37,729 bases of DNA. Origin: Candidatus Beckwithbacteria bacterium (GTDB lineage: Bacteria > Patescibacteriota > Microgenomatia > UBA1400 > UBA1449). Shown here one piece after another: positions 25,893-35,200 of the stretch (its first letter is position 1; each line of letters opens with the position of its first letter). The stretch is from positions 1 through 37,729 of the forward strand of contig JAAZOH010000042.1 of NCBI GenBank assembly GCA_012797845.1. Reading direction: 5' to 3'. The translations under genes were made by a program, and so were the position numbers. Under the pieces are notes generated by a model. The model was not told the DNA's origin, did not search any database, and saw nothing but the letters and a program-made list of their open reading frames with translations.

Positions 25893-26810
25893 ATGAACCT
25901 AATTTCCTGGGTCAAACAAAATCAATTAGCTACTATTCTTCTTATTATCTTCGTCTTTTTTATTCTTAAAACCTTGTTTGGTAATTTTTATGGCTATAAT
26001 CTCAAATACTCTGAAAATTATGTCATGCCTATGGCTGCATTTATGGATGAAGAGAGTTATAGTCGTGATTTTAAAGTTAGCAGCTCTACTCAAGGGACAG
26101 CAGCTCCAGCTCCAGAAATCAGCCAGCGGATGGTCATTCAAAGCTCCCAGTTGTCTCTGCTGGTTTCTGATGTCAAGAAAACGTTAGAAGCTATTAGTAG
26201 CTATACCCAAAGCATTGGTGGGTATATGGTAGAAAGTACCTTAGATCGGCCCGAAGAATCAGCTTCAGGCCGAATTACCGTTCGAGTTCCTCAAGAAAAA
26301 CTAAATGAAGCCTTGGCACACTTTAATGCTCAAGCAGTTAAAGTAGTTTCTCAAACATTGGAAGGAACTGATGTGACTGATGAATATGTGGACAACCAAG
26401 CAAGATTAGCAATCTTAGATCAAAATAAAACTAGATTTGAAGAAATTATGGCTAAAGCTGTTACTGTTCAGGAAATTTTACAAGTTCAAAATGAAATCTT
26501 TAATCTCCAATCCCAAATTGATCAGATCAAAGGCCAGCAAGAGTATCTGCAAAAAAATACTCAAATGGTCAGAATTACTATTTATTTAGCTGAAGACGAA
26601 CTGTCCTTACCTTATGTACCAGATAATGCTTGGCGACCTGATGTAATTTTCAAACAAGCAGTGCGGAATCTGATTAGTCTTTTGAGAGGTTTGGGATCAA
26701 TTGTCATTTGGATTGGTGTTTTTTCAGTACTGTGGATACCTGTAGTAGTTGGCGTTATCTTTTACAAAAAATATTACACCAAGAAAAAACTAGCTAAAAA
26801 CCCTTCTTAA
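25893..26810 (+). CDS. DUF4349 membrane protein
   Basis: This 305-aa protein has an N-terminal transmembrane helix (about 12-30), an extracytoplasmic domain (about 75-245) and a second helix (about 260-290) with a basic tail KKYYTKKKLAK. The domain shows the DUF4349 pattern: MVIQSSQLSLLVSDV, IGGYMVESTLDRP, GRITVRVPQEKLNEAL and a coiled coil (about 165-225) ahead of VRITIYLAED. The role of DUF4349 is not known; members often lie near envelope or lipoprotein genes. It stands alone here after the pilin terminator. Confidence 0.85.
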   Translation: MNLISWVKQNQLATILLIIFVFFILKTLFGNFYGYNLKYSENYVMPMAAFMDEESYSRDFKVSSSTQGTAAPAPEISQRMVIQSSQLSLLVSDVKKTLEAISSYTQSIGGYMVESTLDRPEESASGRITVRVPQEKLNEALAHFNAQAVKVVSQTLEGTDVTDEYVDNQARLAILDQNKTRFEEIMAKAVTVQEILQVQNEIFNLQSQIDQIKGQQEYLQKNTQMVRITIYLAEDELSLPYVPDNAWRPDVIFKQAVRNLISLLRGLGSIVIWIGVFSVLWIPVVVGVIFYKKYYTKKKLAKNPS

Positions 26811-26816
26811 ATCTTG

Positions 26817-26825
26817 TGCTACACT
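26817..26825 (+). promoter_or_regulatory. Extended -10 promoter of radA
   Basis: TGCTACACT ends 9 nt before the ATG at 26835, with no SD. It resembles the element before the histidine kinase (TGCTACCAT, also 9 nt). Confidence 0.45.
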
Positions 26826-26834
26826 AGCTTTGTC

Positions 26835-28139
26835 ATGCCGAAAAAAGCTTCCTCTGTATATATTTGTCAAAACTGCAACTACCAGAGTCCTAAGTGGTTA
26901 GGTCAATGTCCTAGTTGCAAAGCTTGGAACAGCCTGGTTGAAACTGCGGTAGCACCAACTCCAGCTGGGTTTAGGAGTAAAACAGGAGTTCAGGCAGTTC
27001 CAGCCGCTACCTTAAAACTAGCTACGGTGGCTAGTAAACAGTTTAAACGAATTGCCACGCCCTTTACTGAGCTGGATCGAGTTTTAGGAGGAGGAATTGT
27101 GCCTGGATCAGTGACGTTGGTGGCTGGTCCACCCGGGATTGGTAAATCCAGCCTATTAACCTCAGTTGTTGCTAAGCTCAAGGGATTATATGTTTTAGGA
27201 GAAGAATCACCTCAACAGGTCAAACTGCGGGTGGAACGAATGGGCTTGCCAGTTGATTTTGAAGTCCTACCGGAAACCAATGCTGAAACTATTGTAGCTA
27301 CAATTGGCAAGCAGCCTTTGGTAGTCGTTGACTCGATTCAGACGCTTTGGACCCAGAAACTGACAGGTGTAGCTGGTTCGGTAGGCCAAGTTCGGGAATC
27401 AGCCCAAATGTTGCTCCAACAGGCTAAAGCTACTGACGTCCCCATAATTATTGTTGGACACGTTACTAAGGAGGGATCTGTAGCCGGACCCAAGGTTTTA
27501 GAACACTTAGTGGATACAGTTCTACAATTTGAAGGGGATAGCAAGCATGAGTACCGCCTGTTACGGGCGGCTAAAAACCGTTTTGGCCCCACTGATGAAG
27601 TAGGGGTGTTTGCCATGCACGACCAAGGTTTAATTGAGGTCAAAAACCCCTCAGATCTATTTTTACAAGATAGGCAAGCCGGTAATCCAGCTGGTAGTGT
27701 CGTGGTAGCTACTATGCAAGGAGTCAGGCCTGTCTTGGTAGAAATCCAAGCTTTAGTTAATCCCACTGATCTAGCTATGCCTAGAAGAGTAGGGACTGGC
27801 ATTGATCAAAAACGGCTGCAAATCTTATGTGCAGTTTTATCTAAGCATACTGGTCTTAAGTTGTCAGACAAAGATGTGTTTGTTAATGTAGCTGGAGGTT
27901 TAAATCTACGGGAACCAGCGGCTGACCTAGGCATTTGTTTAGCCATTGCTTCATCATATAAAAATAAACCTGTTCCCCAAAAAACCGTGGCTATTGGAGA
28001 AGTTGGGCTTTTGGGGGAAATCCGTCAGGTATCATTTATGGATAAACGAAGTAAAGAAGCCAGAGCTCAAGGTTTTGCTCATATTATTTCTGCCAAAGAA
28101 GTGGCTTGGATTAGACAGGCAGTGAGTAAACTTCAGTAA
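26835..28139 (+). CDS. radA: DNA repair protein RadA
   Basis: This 434-aa RecA-like ATPase drives branch migration in recombination repair. The N-terminal zinc finger is CQNC...CPSC (about 10-27). The ATPase core has Walker A GPPGIGKSS (98-106, Lys104), Walker B (LVVVDSIQT) and the RadA-only KNRFG motif (near 247). The C-terminal Lon-protease-like domain (about 275-430) carries the family stretch VFVNVAGGLNLREPAADLG, as usual without a protease dyad. All hallmarks and the length are normal. The ATG at 26835 is the only start that gives the standard N terminus. Confidence 0.96.
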   Translation: MPKKASSVYICQNCNYQSPKWLGQCPSCKAWNSLVETAVAPTPAGFRSKTGVQAVPAATLKLATVASKQFKRIATPFTELDRVLGGGIVPGSVTLVAGPPGIGKSSLLTSVVAKLKGLYVLGEESPQQVKLRVERMGLPVDFEVLPETNAETIVATIGKQPLVVVDSIQTLWTQKLTGVAGSVGQVRESAQMLLQQAKATDVPIIIVGHVTKEGSVAGPKVLEHLVDTVLQFEGDSKHEYRLLRAAKNRFGPTDEVGVFAMHDQGLIEVKNPSDLFLQDRQAGNPAGSVVVATMQGVRPVLVEIQALVNPTDLAMPRRVGTGIDQKRLQILCAVLSKHTGLKLSDKDVFVNVAGGLNLREPAADLGICLAIASSYKNKPVPQKTVAIGEVGLLGEIRQVSFMDKRSKEARAQGFAHIISAKEVAWIRQAVSKLQ

Positions 28140-28161
28140 GATACGCAAAGTTGTGTTCTTG

Positions 28162-28170
28162 TGCTATAAT
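28162..28170 (+). promoter_or_regulatory. Extended -10 promoter of the sortase gene
   Basis: TGCTATAAT is a perfect extended -10. No clear -35 is seen. The leader to 28221 is about 44 nt and contains a GGAG at about 13 nt from the ATG. Confidence 0.6.
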
Positions 28171-28220
28171 ATCCTATAACAATAAATAAATTCCTGTTTT
28201 CATGGAGATATTATCAGTAC

Positions 28221-28937
28221 ATGTTTGGGCAAAAAAAATTTCAACCATACCGATATATCAAAGCTACTGCTCGTGTAGTTCGGGTGCATCGTCAAACAAG
28301 CGATACATTTTTATCTGCAGTAGGCTATGCTGTCACCAGTTTAGCTTTATTAGGCATGTTGTTTCTGGCTAGCCCATTGATCGTGACTGAAAGCATTTTG
28401 CTGCTACAAAAACTTAATCGGCAATTAACTAGTCTGGCCTTTATGCCAAGTAGCGATGAACTACATTTCCCAGTCAATAAACCCATGCCTACCCAAGATC
28501 CGGCTACTTTACCATTTTCGATTTCTATTCCCAAGTTAGAACTGGAGGCTAAGGTTATTGCTAATGTGGATGCCAGTGATCAATCAATTTATAGCCAAGC
28601 TTTAAAAGAAGGAGTAGCTCATGGTCTAGGTTCAGCCTTTCCAGGTCAGGGCAAACTAGTTTATATCTTTGGTCACTCTACTGATTACGTTTGGAATGTG
28701 AGTACCTATAACGCTTTGTTTTATCAGATTAAAGACTTAGAAGCAGGGGATAGTATCAAGCTTAGTCTTGGTACCAAAACGTATACCTATATAGTAGTAG
28801 CCAAACATATTGTAGCTCCTACTGACATTAGTCTCATTGAACAAAACCAAGATAATGATTTATTAGTTTTACAAACTTGCTATCCACCCGGGACTGATTG
28901 GCAGCGCTTGCTCATAGTAGCTGAACCAGTTAAATAA
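28221..28937 (+). CDS. Sortase
   Basis: This 238-aa membrane-anchored transpeptidase has an N-terminal cytoplasmic part (1-32), a hydrophobic anchor (about 33-60) and the sortase beta-barrel (about 95-238). Catalytic residues are His152 (FGHSTD), Cys220 (LQTCYPPGTDW) and Arg229 (QRLLIV). It cleaves a C-terminal LPXTG-type signal between Thr and Gly and joins the protein to a surface amine. The next gene, 162 bp downstream, codes for a protein with LPATG, the obvious substrate. The class within the sortase family (D/E-like) is not settled by eye. Confidence 0.92.
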   Translation: MFGQKKFQPYRYIKATARVVRVHRQTSDTFLSAVGYAVTSLALLGMLFLASPLIVTESILLLQKLNRQLTSLAFMPSSDELHFPVNKPMPTQDPATLPFSISIPKLELEAKVIANVDASDQSIYSQALKEGVAHGLGSAFPGQGKLVYIFGHSTDYVWNVSTYNALFYQIKDLEAGDSIKLSLGTKTYTYIVVAKHIVAPTDISLIEQNQDNDLLVLQTCYPPGTDWQRLLIVAEPVK

Positions 28938-28987
28938 AGCTTAGAAAAAAGCATATTTTCTCTTATATTTCTAATATCCCATAATAC

Positions 28988-29016
28988 TTGACAAGCAATG
29001 TATAACATGTTATTAT
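28988..29016 (+). promoter_or_regulatory. Promoter of the LPXTG protein gene
   Basis: TTGACA (28988-28993), a 17-nt spacer and TATTAT (29011-29016) form a near-consensus promoter. The leader to 29100 is about 77 nt. Confidence 0.8.
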
Positions 29017-29099
29017 TGCCCAAATTAGAAACCCATAGTATCAATTCTAGTTTTTATTTAACATCATATTTGTTGAATAAAAACGCAAAGGACTGCTCT

Positions 29100-29753
29100 A
29101 TGAATAAACATATAACTACAATCCTAGCTACTATTGCTTTAGTTTTGGTAGCTACTTTTACCAATGTAAATCAGGCTCAAGCTGCTTGTCATAGTGTTTA
29201 TGGTGGTGGGGAAGTTTGTGATGAGTATGATATTGATTTGGATAAAGTGGTTTGGAATCCCAGTGAAGACAAGTGGCAAGACAATATTGACAGCAGCACC
29301 TATCTTTTTAAAGACGGTCAAGAAGTCAAATTTGAACTACGGGTTAAAAATACCGGTGACAGAAAAATCCATGAAATCACCTTGCGAGACATCTTTCCTA
29401 GTTATTTAAACTGGACCTCTGGTGGCAGTTGGCTTAGTGATAGTCAAAAATCTGAATTTAAAATTTATGACTTAGAGGCCGGTAGTACAGTTACTAAAAC
29501 CGTCTATGCCAAGTTTGTAGGCAAAGATGATCTGCCTTCTGGTATTACCTGTGTCACTAATAAAGGTGAAGTTTATACTAAACACGATGGTAGTGATACT
29601 GACACCTCAACTATTTGTGTAAGCCGTGAAGCTAAGGTTTTAGGCGTAACTACTTTACCAGCTACTGGACCCAATGTTCCAGTGATATTGGTAGCTGAAC
29701 TAGCTGCTCTTACTGGGTTAGGTTTTGCTTACCTAAAAGTCGCTAAAAAGTAA
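29100..29753 (+). CDS. LPXTG-anchored surface protein, sortase substrate
   Basis: This 217-aa secreted protein has a signal peptide of about 27 aa ending in AQA|A, then a small domain with two Cys. A DUF11-like beta-sandwich follows (about 70-165: VKFELRVKNTGDRKIHEITLRDIFP). The cell-wall sorting signal is LPATG at 186-190, with a hydrophobic helix (about 193-212) and the positive tail KVAKK. Start ATG 29100 has AAAGGA (29087-29092) as SD; a longer reading from 28998 runs through the promoter and is wrong. The upstream sortase is the probable anchoring enzyme. It has its own promoter and terminator. Confidence 0.88.
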   Translation: MNKHITTILATIALVLVATFTNVNQAQAACHSVYGGGEVCDEYDIDLDKVVWNPSEDKWQDNIDSSTYLFKDGQEVKFELRVKNTGDRKIHEITLRDIFPSYLNWTSGGSWLSDSQKSEFKIYDLEAGSTVTKTVYAKFVGKDDLPSGITCVTNKGEVYTKHDGSDTDTSTICVSREAKVLGVTTLPATGPNVPVILVAELAALTGLGFAYLKVAKK

Positions 29754-29775
29754 CTTTGATAAAAATATAAAAAAC

Positions 29776-29807
29776 AAAAACTCTCTTATTACTAAGAGAG
29801 TTTTTTT
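29776..29807 (+). terminator. Terminator after the LPXTG protein gene
   Basis: AAAAACTCTCTTA (29776-29788) pairs with TAAGAGAGTTTTT (29793-29805) over TTAC, with further T. Confidence 0.93.
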
Positions 29808-29891
29808 ATGGGAAAGTATATTTTGATTTTACCTATTAAAAGAACAAAGTCTTTTAGTTTCTTACCAGAATGTTTATCTTTATCCTATAAC

Positions 29892-29920
29892 TTGACAAAA
29901 GTTTTTTTATAACCTATAAT
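29892..29920 (+). promoter_or_regulatory. Consensus promoter of the structured leader
   Basis: TTGACA (29892-29897), exactly 17 nt, then TATAAT (29915-29920): a full sigma-70-type consensus and the best promoter in the window. Transcription should begin near 29927, at the first base of the pairing segment described next. Confidence 0.9.
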
Positions 29921-29927
29921 ATGCAAC

Positions 29928-30302
29928 AGCTTTAACAGAATTACCAATTTTTCAAAAAATATACAAGCCAAACTGTTAAAGCAGGGACGGCATTTTGTTG
30001 GGAAAAACTAGGGGAATAGATCTGTTAAAGCTATAACTTCTTTATTCCCCTGGTTTCTCCCAAGAAACGGGAGAATAGGGTGCTGATTTTTGCCAAAAGA
30101 CACTGCGTCTTAATCTGGTAGGGAAAAGCACTGCTCTTTAATAAAGCATACACGGGAAAGTTGGCCAAGCCATTGTGGCTGCAAGAACAAAAGGCTTGTA
30201 TCTGCACTGGCTTGGCTAACTATATCAAACAAACTCTCGGGCGGAAACGCCGCAAACACCCAAGCTGAGGGAGTGCACCATACCTTAAAGGAGGTAAGTA
30301 AG
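29928..30302 (+). ncRNA. Highly structured leader RNA, possible riboswitch or ncRNA
   Basis: No ORF is evident in this stretch, which fills the gap between promoter and gene. AGCTTTAACAG (29928-29938) can pair with CTGTTAAAGC (29973-29982) or with CTGTTAAAGCT (30022-30032), so the two helices exclude each other. A 14-bp stem, AAACTAGGGGAATA with TATTCCCCTGGTTT (about 30006-30055), holds the second copy in its loop. TTCTCCC/GGGAGAA follows (30055-30075). A 26-position stem (30160-30185 with 30195-30220; 20 Watson-Crick, 4 G-U) dominates the 3' half. Then comes ACTCTC/GGGAGT (30233-30274) enclosing GGCG-GAAA-CGCC. TACCT (30281-30285) can pair with AGGTA (30292-30296) over the SD. It does not match tmRNA, RNase P, SRP, 6S, cobalamin or c-di-GMP motifs that I know. 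Confidence 0.65.
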
Positions 30303-31079
30303 ATGAGAGTAACAAGAGTTTTGGGAGTAGTAGGGATTGGTCTGGTTGTACTGGCTTTGCTGATTAGCGTTGTGAACATGGTGGTCGCGGCTGGCCCCTT
30401 CGTGGGGACGCCCAACTGCAAGGTTAACGGTACTGTGCGGAATATGGCGTGGGATGGGGAGACTCGCTTGTGGATGGACAACCAGCTAGCTCTGGATATC
30501 AAAACCAGTGGCGGTAGCTGTGTTGTCCGGTTCACCAACGCGATGGCATTCGTGCTCAACAGCGTTGAGGGGGAAGTTCGAGTTGATGGCAATGTCAATC
30601 CGTGGCCTCGAGGCAACGGACTCAAGTTGACAGGAACTGAAATCTCCATCGACTACCACGCCGATGACTACTCGAACGGCTTTGATCTCTGGCTGATCCG
30701 GACGCCTGCTCTGGTCCCAACTCAACCTGCACCGACCAAGGCTACCAAGCCAGTACCGAGTGTCGTAACACCTGTTCCGACCTATATGGTCCCGGCGCCT
30801 TCGACCCAGCCTGCGACGGGCTCATGCAAGGCCGGCAACAAGGAATGGAGTCTCGTTTGGGATGACAGCAAGGGTCGCTTGTATATGGACCCTTGGATTG
30901 CCGAAGCGCGTGAGGTCAACAAGACGCAGGTTGTCACCTGCACTCTCACCACGCAGGTTGCCGGCAACGTTGAGGCTCTGGGCAAGCAGATCCCGATTGC
31001 GGCGGCGGAAAGCTGGGAATATACCTTTCCGAAGGCTGATCCCAGTTTTGGATTTGCCTTTCAGGCAAGTCGCGGCTAG
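30303..31079 (+). CDS. Secreted two-repeat protein of unknown function, GC-rich
   Basis: This 258-aa protein has an N-terminal signal peptide or anchor (about 7-30, VVAA before GPF). Two related beta-rich modules begin CKVNG at Cys39 and CKAGN at Cys175. Each has a Trp-Asp core (AWDGETRLWMD; VWDDSKGRLYMD), and they are joined by a Pro/Thr linker (about 138-172). The SD AAAGGAGG (30287-30294) fixes the ATG at 30303. Codon use is plainly GC-rich (many CTG, GTC, GGC, ACG), unlike all neighbours, and the flanks to about 30110 and 31130 share this. That suggests transfer as a unit with its leader. No family is recognised. Export and modular structure suggest a surface or secreted binding protein. 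Confidence 0.75.
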   Translation: MRVTRVLGVVGIGLVVLALLISVVNMVVAAGPFVGTPNCKVNGTVRNMAWDGETRLWMDNQLALDIKTSGGSCVVRFTNAMAFVLNSVEGEVRVDGNVNPWPRGNGLKLTGTEISIDYHADDYSNGFDLWLIRTPALVPTQPAPTKATKPVPSVVTPVPTYMVPAPSTQPATGSCKAGNKEWSLVWDDSKGRLYMDPWIAEAREVNKTQVVTCTLTTQVAGNVEALGKQIPIAAAESWEYTFPKADPSFGFAFQASRG

Positions 31080-31095
31080 CAGTCACGACCCGCCC

Positions 31096-31208
31096 GGCAG
31101 GGCACAAGTAAAATCGTGCCCTGCTTGGCACTCAAAGGTAACAGATTGAGACAATGGCGTCTTGATCAAGTTACCGAGAGACAGTGGTCTCTTACCCTTT
31201 TGTTTTTT
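31096..31208 (+). terminator. Hairpin series after the GC-rich gene
   Basis: Three stems follow the stop: GCAGGGCAC/GTGCCCTGC (31097-31124), GGTAAC/GTTACC (31137-31175) with an inner GAGAC/GTCTT, and GAGAGAC/GTCTCTT (31176-31193). The last leads into ACCCTTTTG and six T (31203-31208), so it is the probable terminator. The rest of the gap to 31298 shows nothing more. Confidence 0.6.
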
Positions 31209-31298
31209 AAAAAGTGTAAGAATGACCCCGTGTATGCTGTTTCTCTGAATGCAGCAAAATACTGATGCATTGAGAGGAATTAATAAAATTTAGCTTTT

Positions 31299-32210
31299 AT
31301 GAGTAAAAAAAGGCAAGAAAACGAGCTTATTTCCATTATTATGCCGGTTTACAATGCCGGTGATTTTTTAGTGGAAGCTATTAAAAGCATTTTGGATCAA
31401 ACCTATACGAATTGGGAGCTGATTGCAGTAGATGATAAATCCGAAGACAACTCTTTACAGATCTTAAAAAAATTTGCAGCTGGTGATAAACGGATCAAAA
31501 TAATTACTAACCGAAGTAATCGTGGAATTGGTTATAGTTTAAACCGAGCCCTTAAAGTAGCTAAAGGCACTTTTATTGCCCGGATGGATGCAGACGATAT
31601 TGCTGCTCCTAAAAGACTGGCTATTCAACAACAGTTTTTGAAAAAACACCCTAAAATTATTGTTTGTGGTGGGCAAGCCAATATGATTGATTGTCAAGGT
31701 AAAGTATTTGCTAAAAAGCAGTTTCCAACCAAACCCTCAATTTTATATGACATGATCATGCAAATGATCCCGATTCAACATCCCATGCTCATGGCCAGAG
31801 CCAAGTACTATAAAAGGTACCGCTATGATGAGTCGCTCTCAACAGCTGAAGATGTAGATTTGCTATTTTACTTTCTGAGCCGAGGCCCAATCAGTAATGT
31901 TTCTCAATATATCTACAACTATCGCAAAGCCAATAGTTCCAATGGCTACCATAATGTCAAAAAAACTTTTTACTTGACGTTTTTAGCTAGATGGAAAGCT
32001 ATTATTAGCTACCGGTACCAACCTTCTATTAAAGGAGTGCTTATTAGTCTAGCCCAGCTTATGGCTGTAACTGTCTTACCTTCACAATGGATAGTTAAAC
32101 TGTTTGAAGCTATTCGGTTTTATCCGCCCGTTTGGCAACGTTTACTAGCCATGCCTGAGAGATTAAACCCAAACCAAGAACTACGATTAAACCATAACCT
32201 AAATAGCTAA
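31299..32210 (+). CDS. GT2 family glycosyltransferase
   Basis: This 303-aa GT-A enzyme begins with the classical GT2 sequence ISIIMPVYNAGDFLVEAI, LIAVDDKSEDNS (residues about 45-56) and ARMDADDIAAP (about 93-103) with the metal-binding DxD. The C-terminal half (about 185-270) holds the usual ED motif (TAEDVDLLF) acting as catalytic base. A weakly hydrophobic stretch near 245-262 may touch the membrane. It probably adds sugars to a surface polysaccharide or glycolipid. No close SD is seen (GAGAGGA lies about 20 nt off). The last 101 nt overlap the 3' end of the opposite-strand gene. Confidence 0.9.
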   Translation: MSKKRQENELISIIMPVYNAGDFLVEAIKSILDQTYTNWELIAVDDKSEDNSLQILKKFAAGDKRIKIITNRSNRGIGYSLNRALKVAKGTFIARMDADDIAAPKRLAIQQQFLKKHPKIIVCGGQANMIDCQGKVFAKKQFPTKPSILYDMIMQMIPIQHPMLMARAKYYKRYRYDESLSTAEDVDLLFYFLSRGPISNVSQYIYNYRKANSSNGYHNVKKTFYLTFLARWKAIISYRYQPSIKGVLISLAQLMAVTVLPSQWIVKLFEAIRFYPPVWQRLLAMPERLNPNQELRLNHNLNS

Positions 32211-35200
32211 AGATATTTGGCCAGTAAAACACCTTTTCAACATCTTCTTGACTGTCTACAATCCAACCCTGTTCCCAACCATTTACCCTCACTGGCTGCT
32301 GATTTTTGCCAATAGTTAGCCAATATGGAGAAACAGCCTGATTTAATGTACAGATATGTTGAGAACTGATCATAGTTATATCTGGTTTAATGTGAATATT
32401 GGCCCAGGTTACTGGGATCATTTGGAAAAACCAGTTGTTAATTTGGTTAATACTGGGTTGAGCCCCAATTCCTTTAGCAAGAATCTCAGTATAGTATTGA
32501 TTTTGAACTGTAGGTATGATTACAAAATCCAAAAAAGCATCTGATTCATGGCGATTAGCCATGCGTTTATAAAGATTAAATTCTTGTTCGGGCTGACGCA
32601 GCTTAAGTTCGTAGGGGATAGACTGTACATTGGTCCCACTAGCACCTATTAAAGCTATTTTTCCTTCACTGTGTATCTGATTAATCAGCTGATAGATGCT
32701 TGTATTAGCTTCCTGAGAAACCATCATAATAGTATTATTTTTAGTGTTGATATCGCTTGTTTCTTCTTTATTATCAAAATATTCAATACTGGTTTCTGGT
32801 GTAAATTGGCTGTTGCTCTCAGGATAGTGATAATTTTCAGACCCTTGAATCATTGGTAGGCTCATGGAAATTTGATCACCTTGATGCAAAGCAAAATTGT
32901 AGGTTTGAACAGAAGGGATCTTGCTAATATTTAAATCACTAATTTCCTCACTATTTGTGTAGACGTTTGCTTGCAGGCGCTTATAAGTAAAATTAGAGAT
33001 TTGAGTATCCTTAGGTTTTATATACATTTTAATTACTTCTCGAGATGTGATTATCTTAGGAATCAATAAAGTAAAAGAATTACTTCCTTTTAAGGCAGCA
33101 AATTGATTAGGTTTATTTAAACACCTTTGTTGTAAGTCAGACCATACGCAAACACTAAAATTAGCCTTTTGGGGCACTTCAAATGTAGCTTCCAACTCTA
33201 AAATAGTTGGCTCTGAAACTTGTAGTTGCCAAGCTCCTAAAAGATCAAGTTGAGTTGAATTGCCGTTCCAAACCGAAAGATTTTTATCGGTATATATGTC
33301 TCGAAAACGAGTATTAAGCACCACTTTTTTATTTTGATCTTTCCTTAGGTCAATCACCTGATCATTTACTGTAATAAATTTCGGAATCAAAGTAGTCTGG
33401 GGGAGTTGCATTTTGGGAACTTGAATATCTACTGGCTCTTTATTGATTTTGATAGTAGGCCAGGCTGGAGTAAGACTTATTCTGCCATTTTGGTATTGAA
33501 CTTTGGTTGGTGAATTAATCAACTCTTGATAATCAATATTCCAAGTAAAATTTTGACTTTTATGTGTGTATCTCCAATTAGTTTCTATAGTATTTTGATC
33601 GAATGTTATTGTTTTTTGATTTAAAGCTAAAGGATACAGTGTCCCTGGAAGATCAAAACTAGAAACATATGTTTGATTAGGTGAATTTTTAGTTAGTATT
33701 GTATTGAGGCGTAACCAATTATGATCAGTATCTACAATTAGGTATTCATCCGCTTCCTTTTTAGCTAAGACTTGATATAGCTTGAGCTTGCCAAAAGATT
33801 TGAGCAATACCAATCCTGAATTTTTTTCAACCATTTGGTTATGAAGACTCCAATCATATTTGTAGCCAACAACTCCTTTTGAAATATACTTATCTGAGAG
33901 CACATAAGAAACATTATATTGTTGTAAGGCCTTGTCAAATAACTCAGGATCTTGTGAATAATAAGAATTGTGAAGTAATGTATAAGCTTGTTCATTTTCA
34001 TCAGATCCAATAATCAGAGCCTTTTCTATAATTGGGTTTGGTAGTACATAATTAAGTACCACAGAACCCCAAAACCCCCAGTCGTAATTGCGAAAATATT
34101 GAGTATTAGCTTCTGGGGCTATGTAGATACGGCCATATGGATTAGTGTCTTTTAAGTAATTAGCAAGTTGTTGGTATTGAAAGGGTATTTGAACGTACAT
34201 ACTATTTCTAATCAAGCTTCCTATAAGTATGGGGAAAACATTAATCAATAAAAGTAAAGCTATAAAGCTTCCTAAAATAGCCTTCTGTTGTTTTTGCTTT
34301 AATAATCTTAATAAGCCATAAGTGCCTATTGAAGCAACAATAGGTAGAGGTAAAAGCATTAATGGCCAGAGCTTTGAGCTTTGCCAGCGGAAAACTTGTT
34401 CAAAAAGAGGAACATATTTTTGTAACCAAATAAAGATAATACCAAATGGTGGATTTACTCCTTTAATTAAAAACCAACCAAAGAAATATGATATTGATAG
34501 AACCAATAACGGTTTTTGTCTTTTTTTAATTAGATAAATAGTTCCACAAACAAATAGAAATAGAGGGATATAGCTAATAGCCGTGCCAAGAGGAGACTTA
34601 ATGTACCAACTAAATTGAGGATAGGTATAATTTTTACCATCTTCTTGGGTAAATAACCAAGAAAACGCATATCGAGGAATATTTAAAAAAGTATTATATT
34701 TTTGTTCGTTAGCAATAGTTTCGCTAGTAATCTCACGGTTAATTTGTGAGTTTTGTAAATCTATTTTTTGACTACTAACATAGAATAAAAATGGAACTAT
34801 CCAAAATAAATGAACAATAAAGACTAAAATAATGGCTTTAATTAATATCACCATTTTTTCTTTATTTTTTAACAAAAGCAAAAGCAAGAAACCAAATATG
34901 AAAATAACAAGAGCAATAATAATAAACATAGTGGCAGTTAAGGCTGCTGTGCCAAGAAGTAAACTACTAAGAATTAGAGTTAGATAATTTATTGGTTTTG
35001 GATGATCTACTGTTTTTATTATTTGCCAAATCACTAAAGGAAGAAAAGCAAAAGCAGCTACAAAAAGATGAACCGGGAAAAAATAAACCCAAATAGTCAA
35101 GAGATTAGAAATGTAAAATAAACCTCCAAAAAAGAAAAATAATTGTTTATGCTTTTTCTTAGCCACAAATTGGGAAAACCAACAAGTGATGGATCCCATG

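Noticed and set aside
28998-29099. Longer N terminus for the LPXTG protein
   Set aside because: The extension reads through the promoter -10 and would bury the signal peptide.
29928-30302. tmRNA, RNase P RNA or SRP RNA in the structured leader
   Set aside because: The invariant motifs (GAGGAAAGTC of RNase P, the tRNA-like ends of tmRNA, the SRP GGAAGGAAGCAG loop) are absent.
30110-30725. Minus-strand open frames opposite the GC-rich gene and leader
   Set aside because: They have no SD or promoter and arise from GC-rich codon bias of the plus-strand gene.
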